A stretch of DNA of 64,000 nucleotides from Halobacillus litoralis (GCF_004101865.1 NZ_CP026118.1:930001-994000); one strand, 5' to 3'; shown: positions 1-7,424, counted from the first letter of the stretch. Numbers and translations: made by a program. Notes: generated from the sequence alone by a model not told the origin.

Positions 1-174
1 AGTTATGATCACGCAGTGTATTCTTAATCCATAATGTGGTTGCTTTTCAACTCTCTTTCTCACAAACTTACACCACCATCAACTTAGCAATCATGAATCC
101 CTTGAAACTATGACTTAGATATACTAAAATTAAGTTCCTACTGTTGCCTCCCCACCTTAGAGAGGAGGCAAAAA

Positions 175-354
175 TTGAAAGATTATGAAGTGGGCTCCTT
201 AATAAAAAATCACTGTAAGAATTGCTATAATGATGAACAAAGAATTATTAAGATGGTTCCCAAAGAGTTCTCTGAAAAAGTAGTCCATACACTTTGGACT
301 CAATGTACATCGTGTGGACAAAACCACACTCGTTTCATACAAATTAATAACTGA
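175..354 (+). CDS. Small zinc-ribbon-like protein (59 aa)
   Basis: This short gene starts with TTG behind a strong ribosome binding site (AGAGGAGG at 161-168, six bases before the start). The 59-residue product has two CxxC pairs, Cys14/Cys17 (CKNC) and Cys48/Cys51 (CTSC), about 30 residues apart, with a nearby HxxxC context. That spacing is what a single zinc-ribbon or treble-clef fold needs. No signal peptide or membrane segment is visible. It sits alone upstream of a Spo0E-like gene, with no clear terminator between. I do not recognise a named family. It may bind nucleic acid or protein through the ribbon, but this is inference. The ORF on the opposite strand over 199-423 is its shadow. 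Confidence 0.65.
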   Translation: MKDYEVGSLIKNHCKNCYNDEQRIIKMVPKEFSEKVVHTLWTQCTSCGQNHTRFIQINN

Positions 355-601
355 TTCTGAATCAGTAAGCATGGTTATACCAGCAGTTAACGTGTCAAGG
401 CTCTCGCTTTGGCACTTTTTCATTTATTTTCACTTAATTACTGCTCTTCTTGCCCAGGCTTTTCTTATATCATAGCTTCTCTCTGACAACTAATGACTCA
501 CTTCATTCGTACTAGAATTGTGACATGTTTTTGAACTAATCATGGTCTGCTATTTATTCGCTTTAAAGCAGAGTATAATCCTTTTTAAAAGGAGTGGTAC
601 C

Positions 602-787
602 ATGAGCTGTGATCAATTACGAGACAGAATTGAATCTAAAAGAAAAGAAATGTACCATGCCTACTTGGTTGAGAAAGACTATTCTGCAGCGCTAAAAAAA
701 TCCCGTGAATTAGATTCTATGCTCAATAAATTCAGAAAGCTTTGCCTAAAATCGTTTATTTTGGCTCTGGGTGTTTTGATATTTTAA
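602..787 (+). CDS. Spo0E-family aspartyl-phosphate phosphatase
   Basis: This 61-residue protein belongs to the Spo0E-like family, small two-helix phosphatases that remove the phosphate from Spo0A-P and so delay sporulation. The family signature SxELD is present as SRELD at about residues 34-38, within a helix followed by a basic segment. The C-terminal dozen residues are hydrophobic, longer than in the shortest family members. The start at 602 is chosen because AAGGAGTGG lies just upstream; an in-frame ATG at 542 lacks such a site and would add a non-homologous leader. A TATAAT hexamer at 574-579 may be the -10 element. Which response regulator it acts on cannot be told from sequence. Confidence 0.85.
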   Translation: MSCDQLRDRIESKRKEMYHAYLVEKDYSAALKKSRELDSMLNKFRKLCLKSFILALGVLIF

Positions 788-899
788 GTACCATATAAAG
801 CAACAATCTTGTACACAATTTTTTCTTAAATAAAAGACTGCAATCCATTTTTTAACCGTTGTATAATACTCCTGTTGCTTATTTTAAAGGAGTGATCAT

Positions 900-1145
900 A
901 TGAAATTTGAATTAACTAAAGAACAGAGACAAATGATGGTCGAAGATATACAATACTTCTACTTAAACGAAAGAGGAGAAGAAATATCTGAGTTTGTAGC
1001 TGATAATATCCTGGAATTCTTCAAAGACTCGCTAGCCCCCCACTTTTATAATAACGCAGTAAACGATGCAATCACTGTTCTACAAACCCAATACTCTTCG
1101 ATTGAAGAAGAAGTTCGCACACTTGAACGTCCTATGCGTCGTTAG
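900..1145 (+). CDS. DUF2164 family protein
   Basis: The 81-residue product matches the DUF2164 pattern: an N-terminal LTKEQRQ-like helix, a central YFYLNERGEEI segment, then a helix with DNILEFFKDSLAPHFYN. The function of this family is unknown. It has no signal peptide and no membrane segment, and is predicted to be mostly helical and acidic at the start. The ribosome binding site AAGGAGTG sits eight bases before the ATG. A TATAAT at 864-869 could serve as its promoter -10. The gene appears to be monocistronic; downstream there is only a repeat element. Confidence 0.85.
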   Translation: MKFELTKEQRQMMVEDIQYFYLNERGEEISEFVADNILEFFKDSLAPHFYNNAVNDAITVLQTQYSSIEEEVRTLERPMRR

Positions 1146-1272
1146 TAACCAGGAGTGTTAATATATATGATTCATGATATTGCTGATCAGTAAACAGCTA
1201 GTAAAGTCAATGAAGTATTCACACTAATATAAAGCATTAAATCATTAAATGAAAAGACGTCTAATACAAGTC

Positions 1273-1604
1273 CACTGAAGAACTGCAATTTTTGAGTTGT
1301 GCATCAAATAAAGAAGCCGAGTTGGATGATTGAATCGTTCAACTCGGCTTCTTTTATTGCAGCACTTCTTTTGGAGAAGTCTGATCATAGTGATGTTTTT
1401 TGATTGTTCTCTGTTGATTCTATGACGAGCGTTTGGTGGTGACGCCTACGGGAACAGTACGAGCCGAAGATCCATTTGGGTCAAGTGATCTTCTTGACCA
1501 AGTTAGCTGAGGCCGTGCCCGCGGCAAGCATCCACCGACAAGCGATTCGTGAGAAGCAACAACAAACTTTTACAGTGCCTCCAGATTGAGAAGGGCTTTT
1601 CAGT
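1273..1604. repeat. MITE-like dispersed repeat, copy A
   Basis: First of three related elements in the window (others at 9376-9645 and 25437-25679). The left end CACTGAAGAACTGCA and the right end CTTTTCAGT form a short imperfect inverted repeat. Inside, a long hairpin with arms GAAGCCGAGTT/AACTCGGCTTC lies near the left end, and a GC-rich block containing GAGGCCGTGCCCGCGGCAAG is near the right. This copy is the longest because it has about 75 extra bases after the hairpin. It holds no coding capacity. The region from 1146 to 1738 contains nothing else I can support. Confidence 0.7.
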
Positions 1605-1738
1605 AGTCTCTCTAATACAGGAGTCTCTTTACATATACATTTCTCATAACTAAATCAACAATTTATTCACAAAACAAAAAGAAATGACGCAGCCTCTCCA
1701 TGGATGAGAAACTACGCCATTCCGGCACTTTGTATGGA

Positions 1739-1811
1739 TGATTCCGATTGGGCTCGAACCAACGACTTCCACCCTGTCAAGGTGGCGCTCTCCCAACTGA
1801 GCTACGGAATC
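1739..1811 (-). tRNA. tRNA-Val (anticodon GAC)
   Basis: On the minus strand the sequence folds into a full cloverleaf: a 7-bp acceptor stem GATTCCG/CGGAATC, a D arm with GCTC/GAGC, an anticodon stem CCACC/GGTGG with loop TTGACAG (anticodon GAC, valine), a 5-base variable loop, and a T arm with loop TTCGAGC. The discriminator base is A. CCA is not encoded; the next bases are TCC. The gene stands alone and is not in an rRNA or tRNA cluster. Confidence 0.93.
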
Positions 1812-2062
1812 GTATGTAGGATTTTGTCGGCTTTTCTTGCTGACAAGTAATAATATACTACGGATCGAAAAAGGTGTCAACAGAATATAAAGATTTTTTT
1901 AAGTAATTGTAAACCACACTTTTCCCTATCTAATTTTTGCTAAAACCCATCTGTTCAACTTTTTGCACAATTCTATGATAAAATAGAAAGTGGAACGTTT
2001 ACATGTATAGGAATAGGGGAATTTTATAATGAATTTCCATGCTGTGAGGAGGTGCTCGGAAC

Positions 2063-2791
2063 ATGGGTAGAGATGGATCCATGACAGAATATACAATAGA
2101 CAGCCAATATTTGAATGAAACGATGAAATTAAGAGTGTACACACCTAAAAATTTCTCTCCATTGTATAAGTACCATTTCTGTATCATGCAGGATGGAAAT
2201 GACTATTACTCAATGGGGCGTGCGGCCACGCTGAGTGATAAGTTGCATAAAGATGAGGAAATCGATAACACGATTTTCATCGGCATTCATTATAATGACA
2301 AGTACGACAGGCAAGACAAGTATCATCCAGATGGGAAAAAACAATCGGATTATGTGAACTTTTTGATCCGCGAGGTCGTCCCTTTCCTAGATGAGGAGCT
2401 TCCTGGGTACTGCATGGGACGCGGCCGTACGCTTGTCGGTGATTCGCTGGCAGGAACGCTTGCGTTGATGACGGCGGTGAAGTTCCCGAATATCTTTGGT
2501 AATGTGATTATGCAGAGTCCTTATATCGACCAACATGTGAGAGAGGTTGTAGAATCTACGAAGGATTTCTCTTCTCTGACGATTTATCATACGATCGGAA
2601 ATGAAGAGACGGATGTTGAAGGGACGGAAGGTACACGGAAGAATTTCTTAGCGCCGAACCGTGAACTTCGTGACTTTTTAAATCGTCAACCGCTGGCTTA
2701 TACTTACCACGAACTCGATGGTGACCATACCTGGGGAACGTGGCAGAAGGATTTTGAACGTGCTTTATTGAAAATGTTCAGTAAGGAGTAA
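2063..2791 (+). CDS. yjcH: Putative esterase, alpha/beta hydrolase (YjcH-like)
   Basis: The 242-residue protein is an alpha/beta hydrolase of the esterase D-like group. The nucleophile elbow GDSLAG places Ser128, and a C-terminal DGDHTW supplies the catalytic His at about 222. It has no signal peptide, so a cytoplasmic carboxylesterase is expected; the substrate is unknown. It starts a tight operon with a 2'-5' RNA ligase-like gene and a GNAT gene, the same trio as yjcH-yjcG-yjcF in B. subtilis, which supports the name. GAGGAGGTG lies ahead of the ATG at 2063; a second ATG six codons in is possible. It begins a run of plus-strand genes ending at the terminator near 3800. Confidence 0.85.
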   Translation: MGRDGSMTEYTIDSQYLNETMKLRVYTPKNFSPLYKYHFCIMQDGNDYYSMGRAATLSDKLHKDEEIDNTIFIGIHYNDKYDRQDKYHPDGKKQSDYVNFLIREVVPFLDEELPGYCMGRGRTLVGDSLAGTLALMTAVKFPNIFGNVIMQSPYIDQHVREVVESTKDFSSLTIYHTIGNEETDVEGTEGTRKNFLAPNRELRDFLNRQPLAYTYHELDGDHTWGTWQKDFERALLKMFSKE

Positions 2792-2826
2792 CGTAATATA
2801 TAGGAAGAATCAGGAGGTTTAGTCCA

Positions 2827-3342
2827 ATGAGATACGGAATAGCAGTTTTTCCATCAAAAAAAGTACAGGATGTGGCGAATTCTTACCGCAAACGTTATGA
2901 TCCCCATTACGCGTTGATTCCCCCACATATTACGATGAAGGAGCCTTTTGAAGCGGATGAGAGTGAAATTGAGAATAAAATCATCCCTGAATTAAGTGAA
3001 ATCGCAAAAAACACAGAGCCCTTTTCTTATGGTGTTTACAAAGTAAGCTCTTTTTCACCAGTAACCAACACGATTTACTTAAAAATTGAACCTTCAGATG
3101 AGATTTTTGAATTGAATGATATGCTTCATGCGGGTGAGCTTCCTGAAGAACGGTACTTTTCTTTCGTCCCTCACATCACCATTGCCCAGAAGCTTTCTGA
3201 TGAAGAGTTTTCCGATGTCTTTGGCAGTATGCGGATGTTGAACTTCGATCTTGAGGATCATGTCGACCGCTTCCAGCTTCTTTACCAGCTTGAGAACGGT
3301 GCTTGGAGTGTTTATGAAACGTTCCGCCTTGGTAAAGGGTGA
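2827..3342 (+). CDS. yjcG: 2H phosphoesterase / 2'-5' RNA ligase family (YjcG)
   Basis: The 171-residue protein carries both signature HxT motifs of the 2H phosphoesterase superfamily, HIT at residues 34-36 and HIT at 116-118, set in two similar lobes. Family members cleave or form 2',5' or cyclic phosphate bonds in RNA or nucleotides, but the substrate of the Bacillus YjcG branch is not established. Length matches that branch. It lies 35 bases after yjcH and four bases before yjcF, so the three are probably cotranscribed. The ribosome binding site is AGGAGG. Confidence 0.9.
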   Translation: MRYGIAVFPSKKVQDVANSYRKRYDPHYALIPPHITMKEPFEADESEIENKIIPELSEIAKNTEPFSYGVYKVSSFSPVTNTIYLKIEPSDEIFELNDMLHAGELPEERYFSFVPHITIAQKLSDEEFSDVFGSMRMLNFDLEDHVDRFQLLYQLENGAWSVYETFRLGKG

Positions 3343-3346
3343 TTCC

Positions 3347-3772
3347 ATGGATATCTTGAAGGTTTCAAATAGTGTTCAAAAAGACGACGCTTACCATGTT
3401 AGACGCGTCGTCTTTGTCGACGAACAGAAAGTACCTGAGGAATTGGAAATTGATGAGTTCGATGATACCGCGATTCATTTAGTCGGTTACGAAGGAGAGC
3501 AGCCTGTTGCGGCTTCCCGTCTCCGCTTCGTCGAAGGATATGGAAAGCTCGAGCGCATCTGTGTTACAAAAGAACAGCGTGGCCGATCATATGGCAAGAA
3601 AATTATCAAAGCCATGGAGGAAGTCATCCGTGAGCATGGATATAGCAAAGCCAAACTGAACGCTCAGACCCATGCAGAAGAGTTCTATGAGTCCATCGGT
3701 TATTTGACTGTTTCTGGTGAATTTCTAGATGCCGGGATCCCTCATGTAACTATGACAAAAAGTCTTTCATGA
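3347..3772 (+). CDS. yjcF: GNAT family N-acetyltransferase (YjcF)
   Basis: This 141-residue protein is a single GNAT domain. The acetyl-CoA binding loop is visible as RGRSYGKKI near residue 83, after beta-strand 4 (LERICV). The family transfers acetyl groups to amines; the substrate here is unknown. The start at 3347 is preferred: AAAGGGTG overlaps the yjcG stop and gives good spacing, while an upstream in-frame ATG at 3251 lies deep in yjcG. It closes the yjcH-G-F operon and is followed by a strong terminator. Confidence 0.9.
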   Translation: MDILKVSNSVQKDDAYHVRRVVFVDEQKVPEELEIDEFDDTAIHLVGYEGEQPVAASRLRFVEGYGKLERICVTKEQRGRSYGKKIIKAMEEVIREHGYSKAKLNAQTHAEEFYESIGYLTVSGEFLDAGIPHVTMTKSLS

Positions 3773-3780
3773 ATAAATAT

Positions 3781-3825
3781 TGAAAACCCCTGCCTATTTT
3801 CATATAAAAGGCAGGGGTTTTCGTT
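3781..3825 (+). terminator. Rho-independent terminator after yjcF
   Basis: A stem with arms AAAACCCCTGCCT and AGGCAGGGGTTTT around a 12-base AT-rich loop. It ends the yjcHGF transcript. Confidence 0.9.
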
Positions 3826-3889
3826 TAGAATAAAATTCTTTTGTCTAGAATGTAGCGTATAGGACTTGAGAGAAGGATCGTGAGCTTCC

Positions 3890-4567
3890 ATGGAATATTT
3901 ACAAATTACGACGGAGACTATATTCGGTTTCGCCGCCCTTTTTGTAATGACAAAAGTGCTCGGCAAATCGCAAATCACTCAAATCACTGCATTCGACTTC
4001 ATTGCTGCCCTCGTTCTTGGTGAATTAGTAGGAAACGCCCTTTATGACCCTGAAGTGGGTATCCTTGATATCGGCTTTGCGGTTTTATTATGGACTCTGT
4101 TGATTTATGGAACAGAAATTGTTACAGAGAAATTCAAAGGCAGCCGTAAATTATTAGAAGGAAGCCCTTCCCTCGTCATTTATGAAGGAAAAGTTGATCG
4201 GAGCCAATTAAAGAAAAGCAAGCTGGATATCAATCAGCTCCAACATCTGCTTCGTTCCAAAGATGTTTTTTCTTTCCGGGAAGTTCAGTATGCGGTGCTG
4301 GAAACTGATGGTACAATTTCCGTCTTGAAAACCTCCCAGTACCAAACCGTGAATCGCAAAGACATGAACTTGACACCAGAGGACGTCCCTCTTCCACGAA
4401 CGATCATCAGTGACGGGGAAATCATATGGGACAATTTACTAGAAACAGGCTTTGATGAGAAATGGCTTGAACAACAACTGGAAGCACAAGATTATAACGA
4501 ACCAGCGGAAGTGATGTATGCTGAATATAAAACAGGGGATAAAGATTTATACATCCTCGGTATGTAA
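3890..4567 (+). CDS. DUF421 (YetF-type) membrane protein
   Basis: The 225-residue protein has the DUF421/YetF layout: three N-terminal membrane helices (about residues 5-22, 33-52 and 60-78) followed by a soluble two-part C-terminal domain. Conserved hallmarks are GKSQITQITAFDFI at about 25-38 and GSPSLVIYEGKV near 92-103. B. subtilis has several paralogs (YetF, YdfS, YkjA and others) whose roles are poorly known. It is probably transcribed alone. Its stop codon overlaps the end of the convergent MBL gene by 21 bases, and its terminator lies inside that gene. Confidence 0.9.
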   Translation: MEYLQITTETIFGFAALFVMTKVLGKSQITQITAFDFIAALVLGELVGNALYDPEVGILDIGFAVLLWTLLIYGTEIVTEKFKGSRKLLEGSPSLVIYEGKVDRSQLKKSKLDINQLQHLLRSKDVFSFREVQYAVLETDGTISVLKTSQYQTVNRKDMNLTPEDVPLPRTIISDGEIIWDNLLETGFDEKWLEQQLEAQDYNEPAEVMYAEYKTGDKDLYILGM

Positions 4568-5458
4568 TACCGGATAAAACATCCAACGGTTGTCGACAAT
4601 GCAGTCCTCGATGAGGGCTGCTTTTTTTAATCCGACAAGATATGCGGTCACTGCCGTGCGATACAGGAGCCATTGAGATAATTGAGGGGCCTGGACGTCA
4701 TAGTGTGCGCACATATCCGCGACAATTTCTTCATGCGTAATAGCTTTTGCTTCTTTTATGTAGCTGTGTAACCAGTCCAGAAGCTTTTGATGATAGACGA
4801 TATTTTGCTCAATCGTTTCACAAGGGTCCTCTTCATATTCACCATGCCCCGGCAAAGCACCTTTACACGGAATCGTCAAAAGTCGTTTAAGACTTTCCAT
4901 GGTCATGGAAGCATCTGTGATATAAGGTATTTTATGCTTATGTAACGTATCTTTACTGAAATAACTGTCTGCGGCATATAAAATGCCATCTATTTTCAAG
5001 GCACTCTGATTGTAACTGTGGCCAGGCAATAAAAATGCTTCCACTGGGATAGCCCCTACTTCCAAAGGTCCCTCATTCACCACTTCATCAATGCGTACGG
5101 GCGGCCCCTGTAAAAACTTGTTTTGTAATTCCGGGAGTGGATCATTTCCACCGAAAAGGTACAATGGTTCTAAAGATGGATTTCGCAGGATAGCCTCCTC
5201 AAATACAGGCGCTATCGTATGGACGTCATATTGCTCTTGAATATAGGCGGCTCCCCCATAATGGTCCGCATGAGCATGCGTAATAAAAAGGTGCGTCAAA
5301 GGGAGCTCACGTTTCTTAAGCTCTTTGAGCACCTTTTTAACAGACGAACGGTCTATGCCAGCATCTATCAGCACCCCGCGTGTCCCTTGATTCACATATC
5401 CGATATTGACAGAACTATGGTAATAGTAGCAATGGTCATTGAGTTGGTGAAAAGACAT
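4547..5458 (-). CDS. MBL-fold metallo-hydrolase
   Basis: The 303-residue protein has the metallo-beta-lactamase fold. The metal-binding motif THAHADHYGG is near residue 60, followed by the second-site His in LLPGHSYNQ (about 145), Asp in YAADSYF (about 168) and a late PGHGEY near 205. This arrangement resembles the glyoxalase II/hydrolase branch with two metal ions; the substrate is unknown. A helical C-terminal domain of about 90 residues follows. AAAGGAGCC precedes the ATG. It is downstream of a coat-region small gene on the same strand with only 26 bases between, so it may share its transcript. Confidence 0.9.
   Translation of the reverse strand: MSFHQLNDHCYYYHSSVNIGYVNQGTRGVLIDAGIDRSSVKKVLKELKKRELPLTHLFITHAHADHYGGAAYIQEQYDVHTIAPVFEEAILRNPSLEPLYLFGGNDPLPELQNKFLQGPPVRIDEVVNEGPLEVGAIPVEAFLLPGHSYNQSALKIDGILYAADSYFSKDTLHKHKIPYITDASMTMESLKRLLTIPCKGALPGHGEYEEDPCETIEQNIVYHQKLLDWLHSYIKEAKAITHEEIVADMCAHYDVQAPQLSQWLLYRTAVTAYLVGLKKAALIEDCIVDNRWMFYPVLHTEDV
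4600..4628 (+). terminator. Terminator of the DUF421 gene, inside the convergent MBL gene
   Basis: Arms GCAGTCCTC and GAGGGCTGC around a GAT loop, followed by seven T. It lies within the C-terminal coding part of the opposite-strand gene (4547-5458), so one stretch serves as both codons and terminator. Confidence 0.75.
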
Positions 5459-5484
5459 AAACTACACGGCTCCTTTAGCTTTTA

Positions 5485-5784
5485 TTATATAGTTTCGCTA
5501 AAGTTGCGCCCTTTTCCTGTCACCTCTGAATAAACAGTTTCACTGATGACCTTTTTCACAGGGGAAACAGGCTGAGTGGAGGCGTGGAATTCGGAAGAAG
5601 TATGGAGTCCACTCATTTGTTGATAGTCAAGCCGGTGCTGTTCGCGTGGTTGATCATGCTTCATTTTGCTGTCCAGGCTTGCCTTGAACACTCTCTCTAA
5701 CGCAAATGGTGAACGTTCCGTCTGGGTTGTGCGGGCTTGATAATCCTGATATTGAAATTGATTGACAGGTAAAATGTATCCCAT
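5485..5784 (-). CDS. Conserved hypothetical protein in coat cluster (99 aa)
   Basis: The protein begins MGYILPVNQFQYQDYQ, rich in Tyr and Gln, then becomes basic and Ser/Thr-rich. I know of no function. There is no signal peptide or membrane helix. The start at 5784 follows AAGGAGGAG with ideal spacing, so the longer in-frame reading from 5823 is rejected. Its neighbours on the same strand are a coiled-coil small protein and the YjcA spore protein, so a role in the spore is plausible but inferred only from position. Confidence 0.7.
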   Translation of the reverse strand: MGYILPVNQFQYQDYQARTTQTERSPFALERVFKASLDSKMKHDQPREQHRLDYQQMSGLHTSSEFHASTQPVSPVKKVISETVYSEVTGKGRNFSETI

Positions 5785-5866
5785 ATCGACTCCTCCTTGG
5801 TATTCTATACCCTGTTTCTTCAAGAGGTATACGTCCGCTTCCCATTTTTACGTCAATAAAACTCCA

Positions 5867-6082
5867 CTACTCAAAAAAGTTTTCCATTTTTCCCATCTGT
5901 TTATTCAAGAACTTCTCCATATCTGTCATCCGTTTTGTGAACCGGCGATCCCATGCTTGAAAATCTTTTTCCCAAGCATTGAATTTCTTCTCGGGTTGTT
6001 TTATGATTCCATTCATTTTCGACGTTTCTTGATCAATCTCCTTCAAAACTTGAAACAGACTCTTTTCTTTTTTCTCACTCAA
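5867..6082 (-). CDS. Small charged helical protein next to yjcA (71 aa)
   Basis: A 71-residue, highly charged and mostly helical protein, likely a short coiled coil, with repeated aromatic-charged turns (NAWEKDFQAWDRRF). It starts with TTG, eight bases after GGAG, and overlaps the end of yjcA by eight bases, which indicates translational coupling. I compared it in mind with SpoVIF (YjcC), which occupies a similar place in B. subtilis, but the sequences do not match. The function is unknown; a coat or crust role is a guess from context. Confidence 0.7.
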   Translation of the reverse strand: MSEKKEKSLFQVLKEIDQETSKMNGIIKQPEKKFNAWEKDFQAWDRRFTKRMTDMEKFLNKQMGKMENFFE

Positions 6083-6404
6083 GAAGATTACTCCAGGAAT
6101 AAATGATTGACTGAAGAGCTGCGAGAGCTAGAATGAAAACGAGCCATTCCCCATAAGGAACCATTATATAGAAGAAAACCATAATTAACGATGACCAGAC
6201 TCCGACACACCATTGACAGCCAAGGCCTTCACCAATAAACCCTTTCGGCTCTATCCACTCTTCTTCAATTCCATCTTCATTCTTTTCGATTCTCACTTCG
6301 ATAAATGGCCGGCGCAGCCACTCCATGATATAATCCCTGACGATCAATCGCGTGAGGCGGAAACTTGCCAACCCTAATAGAAGAAACTCAAATATATTCA
6401 ACAT
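6075..6404 (-). CDS. yjcA: Sporulation membrane protein YjcA (DUF1360)
   Basis: This 109-residue protein matches DUF1360/YjcA, a sporulation protein of Bacillus. It has an N-terminal hydrophobic helix with FRLTRLIVRD, a central acidic segment, the conserved CQWCVGVW motif (two Cys), and two C-terminal membrane helices. The start at 6404 gives nine bases to AAGGA; an alternative ATG at 6410 is possible. In B. subtilis yjcA also lies next to the cotVWXYZ cluster, which fits this placement. Confidence 0.88.
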   Translation of the reverse strand: MLNIFEFLLLGLASFRLTRLIVRDYIMEWLRRPFIEVRIEKNEDGIEEEWIEPKGFIGEGLGCQWCVGVWSSLIMVFFYIMVPYGEWLVFILALAALQSIIYSWSNLLE

Positions 6405-6463
6405 TCTCATCAATCCTTTCTTAAGTAAAAGCACAAGGCTCTAACCTTGACCGATTCATCAAG

Positions 6464-6493
6464 AAAAAGCCACTACATTGCTCGTAGTGGCTT
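6464..6493 (-). terminator. Terminator between the 73-aa coat-region gene and yjcA
   Basis: On the minus strand the arms GCCACTAC/GTAGTGGC are followed by five T. It separates the upstream small gene from yjcA. Confidence 0.85.
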
Positions 6494-6505
6494 ACTCCTT
6501 ATTCA

Positions 6506-6727
6506 TTAAAACCAGCGAAACCCTCCACGTTTTTCAGAACCTTCATCATCCTGATGACGTGAGCTGCTCTCTTCTTCTTCTCTACGTCTCTGGCCGCCGA
6601 AGAATGGATCGACCCGATCTTCATTTTCCCGTCGGTGATGGCGGTCATCACGCTGTGGCTCGATAACAACGTTATCCGCTTTTATGACAAGGTCCTTCAC
6701 ATGAATAACCTTTTTCTTTTCAGACAT
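6506..6727 (-). CDS. Small charged protein under a sigma-K promoter (73 aa)
   Basis: The first 25 residues (ending KADNVVIEP) form a beta-rich segment with two VIxVKDLVIKAD-like strands. The rest is a hydrophilic tail of Arg, Glu, Asp and His ending in an aromatic GGFRWF. I do not recognise a named family. The start at 6727 lies eight bases after AAGGAG. A near-perfect sigma-K promoter lies upstream, and the gene is divergent from cotZ, so it is most likely a late, mother-cell spore coat or crust protein. A terminator follows directly, making it monocistronic. Confidence 0.75.
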   Translation of the reverse strand: MSEKKKVIHVKDLVIKADNVVIEPQRDDRHHRRENEDRVDPFFGGQRRREEEESSSRHQDDEGSEKRGGFRWF

Positions 6728-6756
6728 TCCACTCACTCCTTAATCGAATTCACTGT

Positions 6757-6784
6757 TAATCTATGGTGTTCGCCCTGATTAGGT
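6757..6784 (-). promoter_or_regulatory. Predicted sigma-K promoter for the 73-aa gene
   Basis: On the minus strand AC, 17 bases, then CATAGATTA fits the sigma-K consensus (AC, 16-17 bases, CATANNNTA) exactly. The 73-aa gene starts about 30 bases downstream. Confidence 0.7.
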
Positions 6785-6847
6785 ATAGTCGTCTGCCTAT
6801 TCATTCGAAAATAATTTCTGATTCCAAGAAAAGAGACAAATGCCCAC

Positions 6848-6874
6848 ACCGACGCAGGCATGATACATATTCTA
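6848..6874 (+). promoter_or_regulatory. Predicted sigma-K promoter for cotZ
   Basis: AC at 6848-6849, a 16-base spacer and CATATTCTA at 6866-6874 match the sigma-K consensus exactly. The cotZ-like gene starts 44 bases further on. Confidence 0.75.
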
Positions 6875-6917
6875 GTAAAGACAATACGTCAATACGTATG
6901 GAAAGGGGAAAATTTTA

Positions 6918-7424
6918 ATGAGCTGTGGTAAAAATAATAATTCAGGCTCTTGTGTGATTGATATTCTTAAAGATATCGTCGATGCTCAAAACGACGTCAT
7001 GCACGACTGCACGACAAGCTGTGAGCAATCAATCGCAGACCTTCTTGGGGACACTGGTGGAGGCTCAGGCTTCGATACAGTTCCTGTCATCCTTTACTGT
7101 AAAGATGGATGCAAACCTTTCAAAGGGTTCGGATCAACACGCAGTGGAAACGATTGTGAAGTGAGAGGAAGCTTTTTCTTCCGCGTCAAATCCGTCGATC
7201 ACGATGGATGTGCGATTCTTGAGCTTCTATTCGCAGACCGTTGGGGACGCGACTCAGAAGACGATGAGGATGAAGTTGAAGCCTCCCGTCATCACCGAGG
7301 TCACGATCCAAACTCACCAGCAGACCAAAGCTGCAGAAACCTACGTGCTTCAGGAATCTGTATCACTGTAGATTTGAACTGCTTCTGCCACGTTACTTGT
7401 CTTCCTGCAGCAGCAACTTTATAA
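6918..7424 (+). CDS. cotZ: Spore coat/crust protein, CotY/CotZ family
   Basis: The 168-residue, Cys-rich protein belongs to the CotY/CotZ/ExsY family, which self-assembles by disulfide and metal-stabilised contacts into the spore crust or exosporium base. Visible marks are an N-terminal MSCGKN, Cys clusters around residues 12, 31, 35, 57 and 61, and a C-terminal ICITVDLNCFCHVTCLPA. An acidic and His-rich insert (DSEDDEDEVEASRHHRGHD, about 113-131) is unusual and may reflect halophily. Only one family copy is present here, whereas B. subtilis has cotY and cotZ side by side, so this copy may serve both roles. GAAAGGGG precedes the ATG. Confidence 0.92.
   Translation: MSCGKNNNSGSCVIDILKDIVDAQNDVMHDCTTSCEQSIADLLGDTGGGSGFDTVPVILYCKDGCKPFKGFGSTRSGNDCEVRGSFFFRVKSVDHDGCAILELLFADRWGRDSEDDEDEVEASRHHRGHDPNSPADQSCRNLRASGICITVDLNCFCHVTCLPAAATL

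Noticed and set aside
97..127. A sigma-A promoter for the zinc-ribbon gene using TTGAAA and TATACT
   Set aside because: The spacer is only 12 bases, too short.
199..423. Minus-strand 74-residue ORF
   Set aside because: It is the antisense shadow of the zinc-ribbon gene and has no ribosome binding site.
1926..2144. Minus-strand ORFs over the start of yjcH
   Set aside because: Shadows of the plus-strand gene and its leader, with no start signals.
5867..6082. SpoVIF (YjcC) by position
   Set aside because: Its conserved KTGVNL-type start and helical pattern are not present.
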